Shown here: in pieces, positions 15,211 through 22,558 of the stretch | Position numbering within the stretch: the stretch's first letter is position 1 | How the letters are laid out: the number at the start of each line of letters is the position of its first letter | From: Aequorivita todarodis | GTDB taxonomy: Bacteria > Bacteroidota > Bacteroidia > Flavobacteriales > Flavobacteriaceae | Direction of reading: 5' to 3' | NCBI RefSeq assembly: GCF_028561335.1 | Contig: NZ_JAQQTG010000041.1 | Location: forward strand, 1-39,500 | DNA length: 39,500 nt | The notes under the pieces: generated by a model | Told to the model about the DNA's origin: nothing | The model's input: the letters and a program-made list of their open reading frames with translations, nothing else | Databases searched by the model: none | Position numbers and translations under genes: made by a program

Positions 15211-17178
15211 TTAAATTCTTTTTAGCTCAATGGGTTCTTCCGACTGTATTTTTATGAGTTCAGTAAAAAACTCCTGTAACGATTTATAGGCTTCGGGAGC
15301 AAAACTTGGATTGTTCAGCTTTACGTTTAACCGAATGTTTACCCTGCCTCCGGAAACATCGTACACAACGGATAGCTCGCCATCGTTCTCCGGTAATTTC
15401 AAAAGTTTGTTCGCAGGAACTTTCACAATTTCATATTGGTCATTCACGGCTATGGAAACCAAATAGTTGTTCATAACGGGAAAGCCGAAGTCTATGGGGT
15501 ACAACCGGGTCTTTTGGGTAAAGGGATTTTCAGAAAAATAGGTCTGCATCAAAAAAGGATAAAGAAAGAGTTTATCGCCAACGGGCTGTTCGTGCAGGGA
15601 AATATCATAACTTTCCTTATAGGGTTGTTCCAGATCCTTTTCGTTTTCAATAGTAAGGTTTGTAACATCCAAGGATTCGTTTCTGCTCTGTTTCTTTTTT
15701 AAGATTTCATCTTTTCTGAAATCGTTGTATTCCTTGCGTTTGTAAACGGAAATATAGCCTGTTGAAACTTCGTTCACTCTTCCTGAAAACAAACCGGAGG
15801 CATCGGCGGCCAGTTGCATGTTTGCGTAGTGCATGTTTTTGGCAATGGGCGCAATGGGTTCCCAATAGCTCCCTTTTTTGAAATCGAGAACGCGTCCTTC
15901 CACATTCAGATCGCGAAAGGGCAACACCCCGAAAGGTGTGTATTTGTCAGTTGCGTCAAGCAGGTATTTTTCGTTGTTGATGGTCAAAAATACAATGGCG
16001 TAGTTGAAATCCGTAAGTACCGGATACTGCTTTGTGGGCAGGGCATTATCGCGGGTGGCGATGAGCATTATTTTTGCGTCGAGCCCTGCAGCCTCCAGTG
16101 CGTTTATCAACCCCAGATTAATTTCTGAACTGTTTCCCGTTTTCTTTTCAAAAGCTTCCTTTACGCGAATGTCCTGAAGAATGCGGGTTTCCTTGTTCCA
16201 AGCCATTTTTTCCTGAATAAAATAGTAAACAGCCTTGGCGCGTTCCAGTTCATTTGGAATTGAAGTTATGGAAGTAGGAATTTGGTCCTTAAAATAACTG
16301 TTGTATTTCAACTGGCGTCCCAAATCCTTGTCATATTGAAACTCGTGGTCCACATCATCCCAGGATCGGGAAAATGCCGATTTGCTTTCATCTAAGTGGA
16401 CCATATCGCGGAGTTCAAATTTCATAGCGGGAATGTAATTGCTTTTGGAAAGCATGTGGCTTTCTTCTTTGTATGCCGGCACAGCTTTCATGGCATAGGT
16501 TGCCGATTCGCAGTCGGCCGCAAGCTTAAAACCGGGTAGGTGGAAGCAGCTCAGTTTTATTTCGGCGTGGTTCACATCCAACTTCCTGTTGCCGTAAAGT
16601 GTCCTGTTGTACCTGTAGTTTCCTGGGATTTCCGTGTGCAGTTCGGAATAGATGGTGGGCAGATCGTTCATAAAGGCCCAGCCTCCAAAATTGAAAAAAT
16701 AGGGGGTTTCTATGCTATAGGTATATTCCAGAATACTGCCGTCCTGCACATTTGCAAAAGTGAATCTTTTTCGGGACCAATGCTGCCCTTCCTTTATATC
16801 AAAAATTGCGTTGTCGCCAACAAACACCTTGGACTTGCCGTTATGGGTAACAGCCTTAAAATCCTTAATGTTTTCCTGCACCTCGTTCTCCCGATAATAA
16901 GGAATTTCAAAGGAGGCGTAATCAAAATTTTTGGCATCAAATACCTTGATTTTCCGGTGTACCTGCTTTATAAGCCTGATGTAGCCATCTGCGGCATCTA
17001 CGGTGTAATTTCCCCTTTCGTAAAGCACAACGCCACTGGCTTCGGGATCCAACGAATAGCTGGTCATCGCAAATTCCTCTTTCAAAGGCTCGCCAAAGGT
17101 GTGAGGCGGTTGTTGCTGTGCGTGACAAAAAGTTATGGATAGGAAAAAACAGGAGAGGAGGATTGATTGAATGGACAT
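15211..17178 (-). CDS. DUF3857 / transglutaminase-like protein, catalytic residues lost (paralogue 1)
   Basis: The 655-residue exported protein begins with a signal peptide (MSIQSILLSCFFLSITFCHAQ). Residues about 40-230 are DUF3857 (YIRLIKQVHRKIKVFDAKNF; QDGSILEYTYSIETPYFF). About 300-415 is a transglutaminase-like core. There the G-x-C-x-D/E motif reads GNSSE, with Ser350 in the Cys position, and the catalytic His of FNH is Tyr393 (FNYAIVFL), while LLDATDK is kept. It is therefore probably a structural or binding pseudoenzyme rather than an active transglutaminase. The C-terminal 200 residues are beta-rich. The start codon lies one base after the stop of an upstream paralogue, so the two are translated as a coupled pair. 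Confidence 0.88.
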   Translation of the reverse strand: MSIQSILLSCFFLSITFCHAQQQPPHTFGEPLKEEFAMTSYSLDPEASGVVLYERGNYTVDAADGYIRLIKQVHRKIKVFDAKNFDYASFEIPYYRENEVQENIKDFKAVTHNGKSKVFVGDNAIFDIKEGQHWSRKRFTFANVQDGSILEYTYSIETPYFFNFGGWAFMNDLPTIYSELHTEIPGNYRYNRTLYGNRKLDVNHAEIKLSCFHLPGFKLAADCESATYAMKAVPAYKEESHMLSKSNYIPAMKFELRDMVHLDESKSAFSRSWDDVDHEFQYDKDLGRQLKYNSYFKDQIPTSITSIPNELERAKAVYYFIQEKMAWNKETRILQDIRVKEAFEKKTGNSSEINLGLINALEAAGLDAKIMLIATRDNALPTKQYPVLTDFNYAIVFLTINNEKYLLDATDKYTPFGVLPFRDLNVEGRVLDFKKGSYWEPIAPIAKNMHYANMQLAADASGLFSGRVNEVSTGYISVYKRKEYNDFRKDEILKKKQSRNESLDVTNLTIENEKDLEQPYKESYDISLHEQPVGDKLFLYPFLMQTYFSENPFTQKTRLYPIDFGFPVMNNYLVSIAVNDQYEIVKVPANKLLKLPENDGELSVVYDVSGGRVNIRLNVKLNNPSFAPEAYKSLQEFFTELIKIQSEEPIELKRI

Positions 17179-17179
17179 T

Positions 17180-19153
17180 CTATATTCTTTTTAAAACGAT
17201 TGATTCTTCCTTCAGCATGGTTATCATAGTGCCGAAAAACTCTTTAAGCGATTGGTATGCATCTGAGGGGAAACGGTAGGCATTCAATTTCATATTGAAG
17301 CGGATGTTTATCTTGCCGCCGTCTGCCACATAGGTTACGGAGCATTCTCCGTCATCATTGGGCAATTTTATACTTCGGCTGGATGGCAGCTGCTCCACTT
17401 GGTAGGTATTGCCCAGGTCTATGGATACTAAATAGGTGTTTGTGAAAGGGTAGCCAAAATCCATCGGGTAGCTGCGCTCTTTCATTTTAAAGGGGTTTTC
17501 GGAGATGTATGTTTTGTTAAAAAACGGATGTAGAATCACCTTGTCGCCAACAATTTCTGGTTCAATGGTCACGCTGTAATTTTCTTTGAGGGGTTTCTCA
17601 ATTGCGTTGAGGTCTTCTATTTGGTATGCCTCAATCTCAATGCCTGCATCGTCCTTCTCTTGTGTTTTTATGTATTCCTGCAGGGTTTCCTCTTCAATGC
17701 TATTTCTCTTTCCCAACCCAATATAGCCATAACTTGCCTGACTGACTTTCCCGGAAAAAACTCCATCGGCAGCGGCTGTTATTTGTGCATTTGCGAAATG
17801 TATATTTTGTTCAAAAGGCTCAATGGGCATCCAGTAACTTCCGTTTTTAAAATTCATAACCCGGCCTTGCACATTAAGCGCCCTAAAAGGAATGATGCCG
17901 AAGGGAGCTTGTTTGTCTGTGGCATCCAGTAATATTCTTTCGTTGTTTATCATTAAAACCGCCAATACGTAATTAAAATGGGACAGCACTGGATAGAGTT
18001 CTGTGGGCAAACCATTATCGCGGGTAGAAAGAATAACCGACTTTGAGTGTAGATTTGCCGCCTCTAACGCATTAACTAGCGAAAGATTAATGTCTGATAC
18101 ACTACCCAATTTTTCCTTAAATGAATCTTTTATTTCATTTCCATAGTTGAAATAACTTCCATTCCACGTATAATTGTTTTGAATGAATCCGTACACCGCC
18201 TTTGCACGCTCCATATCGTCTTCTATATTGAGGATTTCTTTCGGTAATTTTCTTCTGAAATAACTGTTTTTGTTCAATTGGTCCCCAAAATCGCTGCGGC
18301 TCTCAAAGCGGTAATCGACATCCTTCCAAGAACGGGAGTACACTTTTTCTTCCCCGTGAAAGGGTTTATAGGATATGGGTTCATACGCTATTCTGGACAC
18401 ATAATTACTTCGCGATAACATAAACTTTTCCTCTTCAAAGGATGGAATATTCTTCATAACATAAATATTCACTTCAGAATCTAGATGCGCATTGTTTGAA
18501 GGTATCAAGAAGTCATCCTTCTTAATGTAGTTGCTGTGTTGGTCCAGTTTTTTGGGACCATACAGGACCCGATTGAATTTCATATTCACGGGCAAAACCG
18601 TTTGGAAGAAGCTATAGATTGTGGGTAGGTTATTCTGAAACTCCCAGCCCTTTATGTCAAAAAGATAGGGGGTAACGAAGGTGTATTTATATTCTAAAAT
18701 ACTTCCGTTCTGCACGTTTGGGAATGTAAACGTCAAAGCCTCTCTTCCTTTCGATTTCTCGACTTTATAAAAAGATTCCTTAGGGACGGCATCCTGTAAG
18801 ATTCCATTATGGGTTATGGCCTTATAGTCTATTACTTCTTCTGGAAAGAATTTGTTTCCCACATAATAAGGGATTTCTATGGTAGAATTCCCGAATTTCT
18901 TCACGTCAAAGACTTTTATTTTTCGGTGTATTTCCAAAACCATTCTAAAGGCGGTTTTTTTAATGATAGAAACGGCATAATAATTACCCGTTTCATATAA
19001 AACTACCCCAGCGGCCTCTGGTTCGGCTTCATAACTTTTCAGTGCTAATTCCTCCTGTGTTGGCTTGCCAAATTCATCAATCCGCCCAGATTGCGAATGG
19101 GATAGGAAGGATGTAAATACTAAAAATAGGAATGCGAGGTTTTTGGAAAGCAT
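17180..19153 (-). CDS. DUF3857 / transglutaminase-like protein, catalytic residues lost (paralogue 2)
   Basis: The 657-residue protein starts at 19153 (MLSKNLAFLFLVFTSFLSHSQ, a clean signal peptide); the frame extends 49 codons upstream without coding character. Architecture and length match the downstream neighbour throughout (DUF3857, then transglutaminase-like core, then beta-rich tail), so the pair arose by tandem duplication. In the core, the Cys position in GSVSD is Val352 and the His position is Tyr395 (HFNYVLAVL), while LLDATDK remains. Both copies have lost the same two catalytic residues but with different replacements at Cys. The partner gene follows after a single base. Function is unknown; the family is found in the Bacteroidota envelope. 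Confidence 0.88.
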   Translation of the reverse strand: MLSKNLAFLFLVFTSFLSHSQSGRIDEFGKPTQEELALKSYEAEPEAAGVVLYETGNYYAVSIIKKTAFRMVLEIHRKIKVFDVKKFGNSTIEIPYYVGNKFFPEEVIDYKAITHNGILQDAVPKESFYKVEKSKGREALTFTFPNVQNGSILEYKYTFVTPYLFDIKGWEFQNNLPTIYSFFQTVLPVNMKFNRVLYGPKKLDQHSNYIKKDDFLIPSNNAHLDSEVNIYVMKNIPSFEEEKFMLSRSNYVSRIAYEPISYKPFHGEEKVYSRSWKDVDYRFESRSDFGDQLNKNSYFRRKLPKEILNIEDDMERAKAVYGFIQNNYTWNGSYFNYGNEIKDSFKEKLGSVSDINLSLVNALEAANLHSKSVILSTRDNGLPTELYPVLSHFNYVLAVLMINNERILLDATDKQAPFGIIPFRALNVQGRVMNFKNGSYWMPIEPFEQNIHFANAQITAAADGVFSGKVSQASYGYIGLGKRNSIEEETLQEYIKTQEKDDAGIEIEAYQIEDLNAIEKPLKENYSVTIEPEIVGDKVILHPFFNKTYISENPFKMKERSYPMDFGYPFTNTYLVSIDLGNTYQVEQLPSSRSIKLPNDDGECSVTYVADGGKINIRFNMKLNAYRFPSDAYQSLKEFFGTMITMLKEESIVLKRI

Positions 19154-19196
19154 ATTTTGGAACTGAGACTTTATCTGCCGCAAAATAGAATAAATA

Positions 19197-19589
19197 TCAA
19201 AATTTAAAAAAATACGGAGTAGTATTTTTATGAAAAATTCTTTCAGACAATAAAATAAGCAGAAATCCAATACCGTATGCCACAAGATCCCAAACATCAA
19301 ACACCGAACCGAGAACGGTCAATAGTATTTTTGATTTGATTTTCAGGATTTCTGAGAGCTTTAAAAACTGAAGCAATTCAACCAAAAATGCAAACCCCAA
19401 AACCGAAATTGCAATGTTGAACACATTGTTTTTAATAAAAATTTTTAGAAACAAATACAATAGTAAGATGACCAGCACGTCGCCCAAAAACCCTCTTATA
19501 AAAGGATTGAAGTGGAAATAGGCGATGGTAAATTCCATTAAAAGAAGGATTAGGAATGCACTGAAATAGCTCCATTTTAAATGTTCCAT
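19197..19589 (-). CDS. DUF2809 family small membrane protein
   Basis: The 130-residue protein has four hydrophobic segments. It shows the DUF2809 pattern: FIRGFLGDVLVILLLYLFLK near residue 30, VELLQFLKLSEIL near 91, and GSVFDVWDLVAYGIGF near 104. The family is of unknown function and sometimes called YjgA-like in annotations. The gene lies between the DUF3857 pair and creD on the same strand, separated from creD by a strong palindrome, so it is probably a separate unit. Confidence 0.82.
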   Translation of the reverse strand: MEHLKWSYFSAFLILLLMEFTIAYFHFNPFIRGFLGDVLVILLLYLFLKIFIKNNVFNIAISVLGFAFLVELLQFLKLSEILKIKSKILLTVLGSVFDVWDLVAYGIGFLLILLSERIFHKNTTPYFFKF

Positions 19590-19601
19590 AACTAACGGTT
19601 A

Positions 19602-19634
19602 AAACCTCACAGGTTTCAAAAACCTGTGAGGTTT
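19602..19634. repeat. Perfect AACCTCACAGGTT palindrome, probable terminator of creD
   Basis: AAACCTCACAGGTTT and AAACCTGTGAGGTTT form a perfect 15-bp stem with a three-base loop. It lies 14 bases after the stop of creD on the minus strand and before the DUF2809 gene. It can act as a terminator. I recall similar AACCTCACAGGTTT palindromes as dispersed intergenic elements in Flavobacteriaceae, which would make it a repeat family rather than a gene-specific signal. Confidence 0.65.
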
Positions 19635-19647
19635 ATTAAGTTTATAA

Positions 19648-20997
19648 CTAGCTCTCATTGTTCCAATCAATCCGCCGCGATGCGAACATAACAATCGCCA
19701 AAATCAGGAACAGGCCAATACTTCCTACCAAAAGTGCGTAATTTTCCAATTGGATGATTACATAAATGAAACCATATAGCGAAGCCAACGAAGCACAGAT
19801 AAGCAACGGAAACTTGAAACCTTTTAAAATGGCGCGGGAATAGACCGTTATCAATACGAGTACCGAAATAGCTGCAATCGCGTACGCCTTGAAAAAATTG
19901 CTGTGTTCGGAAATGGAGATGAGCAATGTATAAAACATTACCAAGGCCAATCCGATCATTACATATTGAAACGGATGGATATAGATTTTGCTTACCAACT
20001 GTATCAACAAAAATACCAGTAGCGTTAGCCCGACGACCATAAACCCGTATTTGGCGGTGCGTTCGCTTTTTTGGTATTCGTCCACGGGAATGATGAGCTT
20101 GGTGCCAAATGCCGAAGCGGAAAGGTCTGGCAAATGCCCAAAAAACGATTGCTCGAACTGTCGGTTTATCTGCAAAATTCGCCAACTGGCAGTAAAACCG
20201 TCTTTGCTGATTTCCTTGTTGGTGTCCTCGGGCAGGAAGTTGCCGTCAAAACTGGGGGAGTGCCAGTTCGACTGCATTGTGGCATCGGTTTCTTTACCTA
20301 TGGGCAGAAACTTCAGGCTTTCGCTGCCGTTTATTTTTAAGTCGAAGGAAAACGGAAGCGGTGCCGCAAATATTTCCTTGGCATTGGCAATGTAATTGCT
20401 TTGGATGGTGTTCAGATATTCCGTGGAATACTGTGGCGTCATTGAAAGAGCTTCCGAAGCTAAATTTACGACCGGCGTGGTTTTTATTCCCTTTAGATTT
20501 GAGGTTTTTAGAAGAACGGTTGCCTTTTCCCAAAGGATGTTTTCGTCGGCAATATCGGTATCAGAAAAGTCAATTATGGGGAAGTTTCCTTTTACGTCAA
20601 TGGCCGCGGAATAGACCACCGATTCGTAAATACTTCGGTTTAGGGGTTTTGTGTCAACCTGCGATATAATGTTGAGTTTGTCGGGAAAGAAGTAAGCGTT
20701 TTCAATACTTTCCTTTGTTTTGGTATAATAGGAATTGCTCTTTTCATTAAAGATTTTTTCTTCGGAAATAACCTTATACGGAATTTTTACGATAGGGCCG
20801 GAGAGCAGGACTTCATTTCCCCACTTTTCATTTATTTCCCGAACCACTTCCTTTTGCCTGTACGCTCTTTCGTTGATCAGTGATTTTACAAATTCCAAAG
20901 GGATCAATAATACCAATAATAAAAACCCGACGACGAGCATCCTTGCCGTGATTGAGTTGCGCATCCAATTGCTGAATCTACTTCTTTTCTGTTCCAT
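19648..20997 (-). CDS. creD: CreD-like inner-membrane protein
   Basis: The 449-residue protein has the CreD architecture: one N-terminal TM helix (about 17-38, ITARMLVVGFLLLVLLIPLEFV), a large extracytoplasmic domain (about 40-310, including GNEVLLSGPIVKIPY and SFGHLPDLSASAFG), and a cluster of five or six TM helices from about 315 to 440. CreD is an envelope protein linked in proteobacteria to the CreBC regulon and beta-lactam or envelope stress. Here no CreBC is present; instead creD lies behind a winged-helix regulator operon. A 17-bp palindrome 44 bases before its ATG is identical in sequence to one before that operon, so it is probably a direct target of that regulator. Confidence 0.92.
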   Translation of the reverse strand: MEQKRSRFSNWMRNSITARMLVVGFLLLVLLIPLEFVKSLINERAYRQKEVVREINEKWGNEVLLSGPIVKIPYKVISEEKIFNEKSNSYYTKTKESIENAYFFPDKLNIISQVDTKPLNRSIYESVVYSAAIDVKGNFPIIDFSDTDIADENILWEKATVLLKTSNLKGIKTTPVVNLASEALSMTPQYSTEYLNTIQSNYIANAKEIFAAPLPFSFDLKINGSESLKFLPIGKETDATMQSNWHSPSFDGNFLPEDTNKEISKDGFTASWRILQINRQFEQSFFGHLPDLSASAFGTKLIIPVDEYQKSERTAKYGFMVVGLTLLVFLLIQLVSKIYIHPFQYVMIGLALVMFYTLLISISEHSNFFKAYAIAAISVLVLITVYSRAILKGFKFPLLICASLASLYGFIYVIIQLENYALLVGSIGLFLILAIVMFASRRIDWNNES

Positions 20998-21040
20998 TTT
21001 TGTTTGAGTTAAAGGTTAATAGTTAAGTGTTTTTTAAAGT

Positions 21041-21057
21041 ACTTTGTTTTTCAAAGT
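21041..21057. promoter_or_regulatory. Palindromic operator upstream of creD
   Basis: ACTTTG-TTTTT-CAAAGT, preceded by AAAGT, lies 44 bases before the creD ATG (20997). The same site occurs at 22049-22065 before the regulator operon, so it is a good candidate binding site for the winged-helix protein encoded between them. Confidence 0.6.
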
Positions 21058-21091
21058 GAATTGATAAAAAAATATTCTTTTATTCGCCTTG

Positions 21092-21138
21092 TCCCCCCCC
21101 CTTTAGGGGGTTAGAGGGTTGGGGGGTTAGGGGATGGG
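21092..21138. repeat. Poly-C run and G-rich tract, potential G-quadruplex
   Basis: A run of nine C is followed by TTTA and five G (hairpin-capable) and then by G-runs at 21106-21110, 21116-21118, 21121-21126, 21130-21133 and 21136-21138. Loops of 2-5 bases fit a canonical G-quadruplex on the plus strand. The tract overlaps the 3' end of the regulator gene (stop at 21127) and precedes creD, so it could terminate or pause transcription between them. The length of the C-run makes it a candidate hypermutable site. Confidence 0.5.
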
Positions 21139-21429
21139 TGGTTTTTGAATAAGGTTTTCAAGTGCTTCAATATGTTTTTTGAATTCTGTGCGACCCAGCT
21201 TTGTGGCGCTGTAACTGGTATTTGGTTTCCTTCCTATGAAACTCTTTTCCACCAAAATGTATTCGGCCTGTTCCAGCGCCTTTATGTGGCTGGCCAGATT
21301 GCCATCGGTAACGTCCAGCAATTCCTTAAGGCGGTTGAAGTCCGCATCCTCGTTTACCACGAGTATGCTCATAATTCCTAGCCGGATGCGGTGATCGAAC
21401 AGTTTGTTTATGTTGTCAATTATCCCCAC
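21127..21429 (-). CDS. Winged-helix transcriptional regulator
   Basis: The product is 100 residues if translation begins at GTG 21429 (GIIDNINKLFDHRIRLGIMSIL). That start is two bases after the stop of the upstream membrane-protein gene and gives the usual length of this small winged-helix family; the open frame runs 27 codons further, into the upstream gene. The helix-turn-helix reads FNRLKELLDVTDGNLASHIKALEQAEYI, and the wing reads FIGRKPNTSYSATKLGRTEF. The family resembles small MarR/ArsR-like regulators that pair with a membrane protein and CreD in Bacteroidota. No Cys-based metal sensor is present. It probably binds the ACTTTG-N5-CAAAGT sites before its own operon and before creD. Confidence 0.85.
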   Translation of the reverse strand: MGIIDNINKLFDHRIRLGIMSILVVNEDADFNRLKELLDVTDGNLASHIKALEQAEYILVEKSFIGRKPNTSYSATKLGRTEFKKHIEALENLIQKPPIP

Positions 21430-21431
21430 GC

Positions 21432-22040
21432 TTAGTTTTTTTGCTCTTTTAGGTACATAATGCTTCCGTAAATAACGTGGAAAAGCCCAAAGCCCAAGAG
21501 CCAAAACCACAGGCCGTAACCGGGCAGTGCGGCGCAGATGAGCCCAATGGTTATTTCGGCGTAGCCTAAATATTTTACGTTGCCAATGGTATATTTTGAA
21601 GCGTTTACGAGTGCAAGCCCGTAAAAGATTAACATCAGGGAAGCTGTGAGCCCGTAATGCTGGCTATTTAATTTTATGATGATGTAAATTCCACCGGTAA
21701 CCAAGGGAATCAAAAAGTTGACCAGCAAACGGCGGGTGGTGGTGTCCCAAATTTTTTCGTTGTTTCTTTTCGCCCGTCGGGTAGTCAGAAGGTAGGCGGT
21801 AATTATACTGAGCACCAATACAGAGGCCAAGAGGATTAGTAACAATTTGAAATTCCAACTGTGGAGTGTAAGATATTCTCCGGGTTTTGGAAAGAGATAT
21901 ACATACGCAATCGTAGCTCCAACTATGGCATAAATTCCCGCAAAAATACCTGATAACCCGCTGAGCGAGATAAACCGGGAGGAGCGGTCCATTAAATTCC
22001 TTATCTCGCTGATGTCTTTTAAATAATCTTTTTCACTCAT
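21432..22040 (-). CDS. Integral membrane protein, partner of the winged-helix regulator
   Basis: The 202-residue protein has a short soluble N-terminus (MSEKDYLKDISEIRNLMDRSS) followed by six hydrophobic segments (about 28-50, 66-85, 104-123, 128-146, 152-170, 172-195). I do not recognise a named family, but such proteins are commonly found immediately before the winged-helix regulator and CreD in this phylum. The stop and the regulator's GTG are two bases apart, so translation is coupled. An operator palindrome lies 9 bases upstream of the ATG. It may sense envelope state and modulate the regulator; that is inference. Confidence 0.8.
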   Translation of the reverse strand: MSEKDYLKDISEIRNLMDRSSRFISLSGLSGIFAGIYAIVGATIAYVYLFPKPGEYLTLHSWNFKLLLILLASVLVLSIITAYLLTTRRAKRNNEKIWDTTTRRLLVNFLIPLVTGGIYIIIKLNSQHYGLTASLMLIFYGLALVNASKYTIGNVKYLGYAEITIGLICAALPGYGLWFWLLGFGLFHVIYGSIMYLKEQKN

Positions 22041-22048
22041 AATAAAGT

Positions 22049-22065
22049 ACTTTGAAAAACAAAGT
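22049..22065. promoter_or_regulatory. Palindromic operator upstream of the regulator operon
   Basis: On the plus strand the site reads ACTTTG-AAAAA-CAAAGT, preceded by AAAGT. On the minus strand it lies 9 bases before the ATG at 22040. It shares the arms and five-base spacer of the creD site at 21041-21057. Its closeness to the start suits autorepression. Confidence 0.6.
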
Positions 22066-22140
22066 AAATATAAAAATAGTTATCCTGCAAATTAATTATT
22101 CAAATAATTTTGAATCGTTAGAACCAACAAACACTGGAAA

Positions 22141-22209
22141 ACAGGAAAAACCCTGTAAAAAAATGGGGGATTCCCCTCTTGACCCGTATTGTTTTATGCC
22201 GCATCTTTG
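22141..22209 (+). promoter_or_regulatory. sRNA unit A control region: two operators 22 bp apart and promoter
   Basis: Palindrome 1 is ACAGGAAAAACCCTGT (22141-22156) and palindrome 2 is GGGGGATTCCCC (22165-22176); their centres are 22 bp apart, two helical turns. A -33 TTG lies at 22179-22181, followed after 20 bases by CATCTTTG (22202-22209), close to the -7 consensus. Placement just upstream of -33 suits an activator that contacts RNA polymerase. Confidence 0.6.
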
Positions 22210-22212
22210 TAC

Positions 22213-22281
22213 CACTATACATTAATTGGGGAGTTAATAAATAGTGATTTGGGAAGGTTGTCCATAACGGGCAACCTTTTT
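22213..22281 (+). ncRNA. Candidate small RNA A (about 68 nt)
   Basis: The unit predicts a stem of CACTAT/ATAGTG (22213-22218 with 22241-22246) and ATTAA/TTAAT around a TTGGGGAG loop (22226-22233), then an intrinsic terminator AAGGTTG/CAACCTT with a T-tract (22254-22281). Two paralogous units follow. The stem bases differ between units A and C while pairing is kept and the loop is invariant, which is evidence for a conserved RNA. There is no significant reading frame in it. The transcription start is estimated from the -7 element. Confidence 0.6.
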
Positions 22282-22326
22282 CATTTTAGGGAACAATTTC
22301 AGGTTTTTTACCAAAAAACAAAAAAA

Positions 22327-22393
22327 GGGGGAAATCCCCCATGAAAAACAGGGTTTTTCCTCTTGACTGGCTTTATAGTTCTTCGCATCTTTA
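22327..22393 (+). promoter_or_regulatory. sRNA unit B control region: operators in swapped order and promoter
   Basis: GGGGGAAATCCCCC (22327-22340) is here the distal site and ACAGGGTTTTTCCTCT (22348-22363) the proximal one, the reverse of units A and C, yet the centre spacing is again 22 bp. -33 TTG is at 22363-22365 and CATCTTTA at 22386-22393, with a 20-base spacer. The swap with conserved spacing suggests that one protein recognises both site types. Confidence 0.6.
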
Positions 22394-22397
22394 CAAC

Positions 22398-22466
22398 AGC
22401 AAATTAATTGGGGAGTTAATCGTGCCATAATTGATAAAAGCTGTTCCATTTTGGAACGGCTTTTTT
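22398..22466 (+). ncRNA. Candidate small RNA B (about 69 nt)
   Basis: ATTAA/TTAAT (22403-22407 with 22416-22420) presents the loop TTGGGGAG (22408-22415). An intrinsic terminator AAGCTGTTCC/GGAACGGCTT with a T-tract ends the unit (22438-22466). The sequence between loop and terminator is unlike that of units A and C. Confidence 0.6.
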
Positions 22467-22486
22467 CTTTTGCAATCTATTGAAAA

Positions 22487-22556
22487 ACAGGAAAAACCCT
22501 GTAAAAAATTGGGGGATTTCCCTCTTGATTGGTATTGGGTTTTTGCCCGATATTTG
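22487..22556 (+). promoter_or_regulatory. sRNA unit C control region: two operators 22 bp apart and promoter
   Basis: ACAGGAAAAACCCTGT (22487-22502) is identical to that of unit A, and GGGGGATTTCCC (22511-22522) follows at 22 bp centre spacing. -33 TTG is at 22525-22527 and the -7-like GATATTTG at 22549-22556. Confidence 0.6.
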
Positions 22557-22558
22557 AA

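Noticed and set aside
16540-17142. 200-codon open frame antisense to a DUF3857 gene
   Set aside because: Shadow frame opposite a well supported exported protein.
22234-22449. 71-codon open frame on the minus strand
   Set aside because: It crosses two terminators and operator palindromes of the sRNA units and has no protein character.
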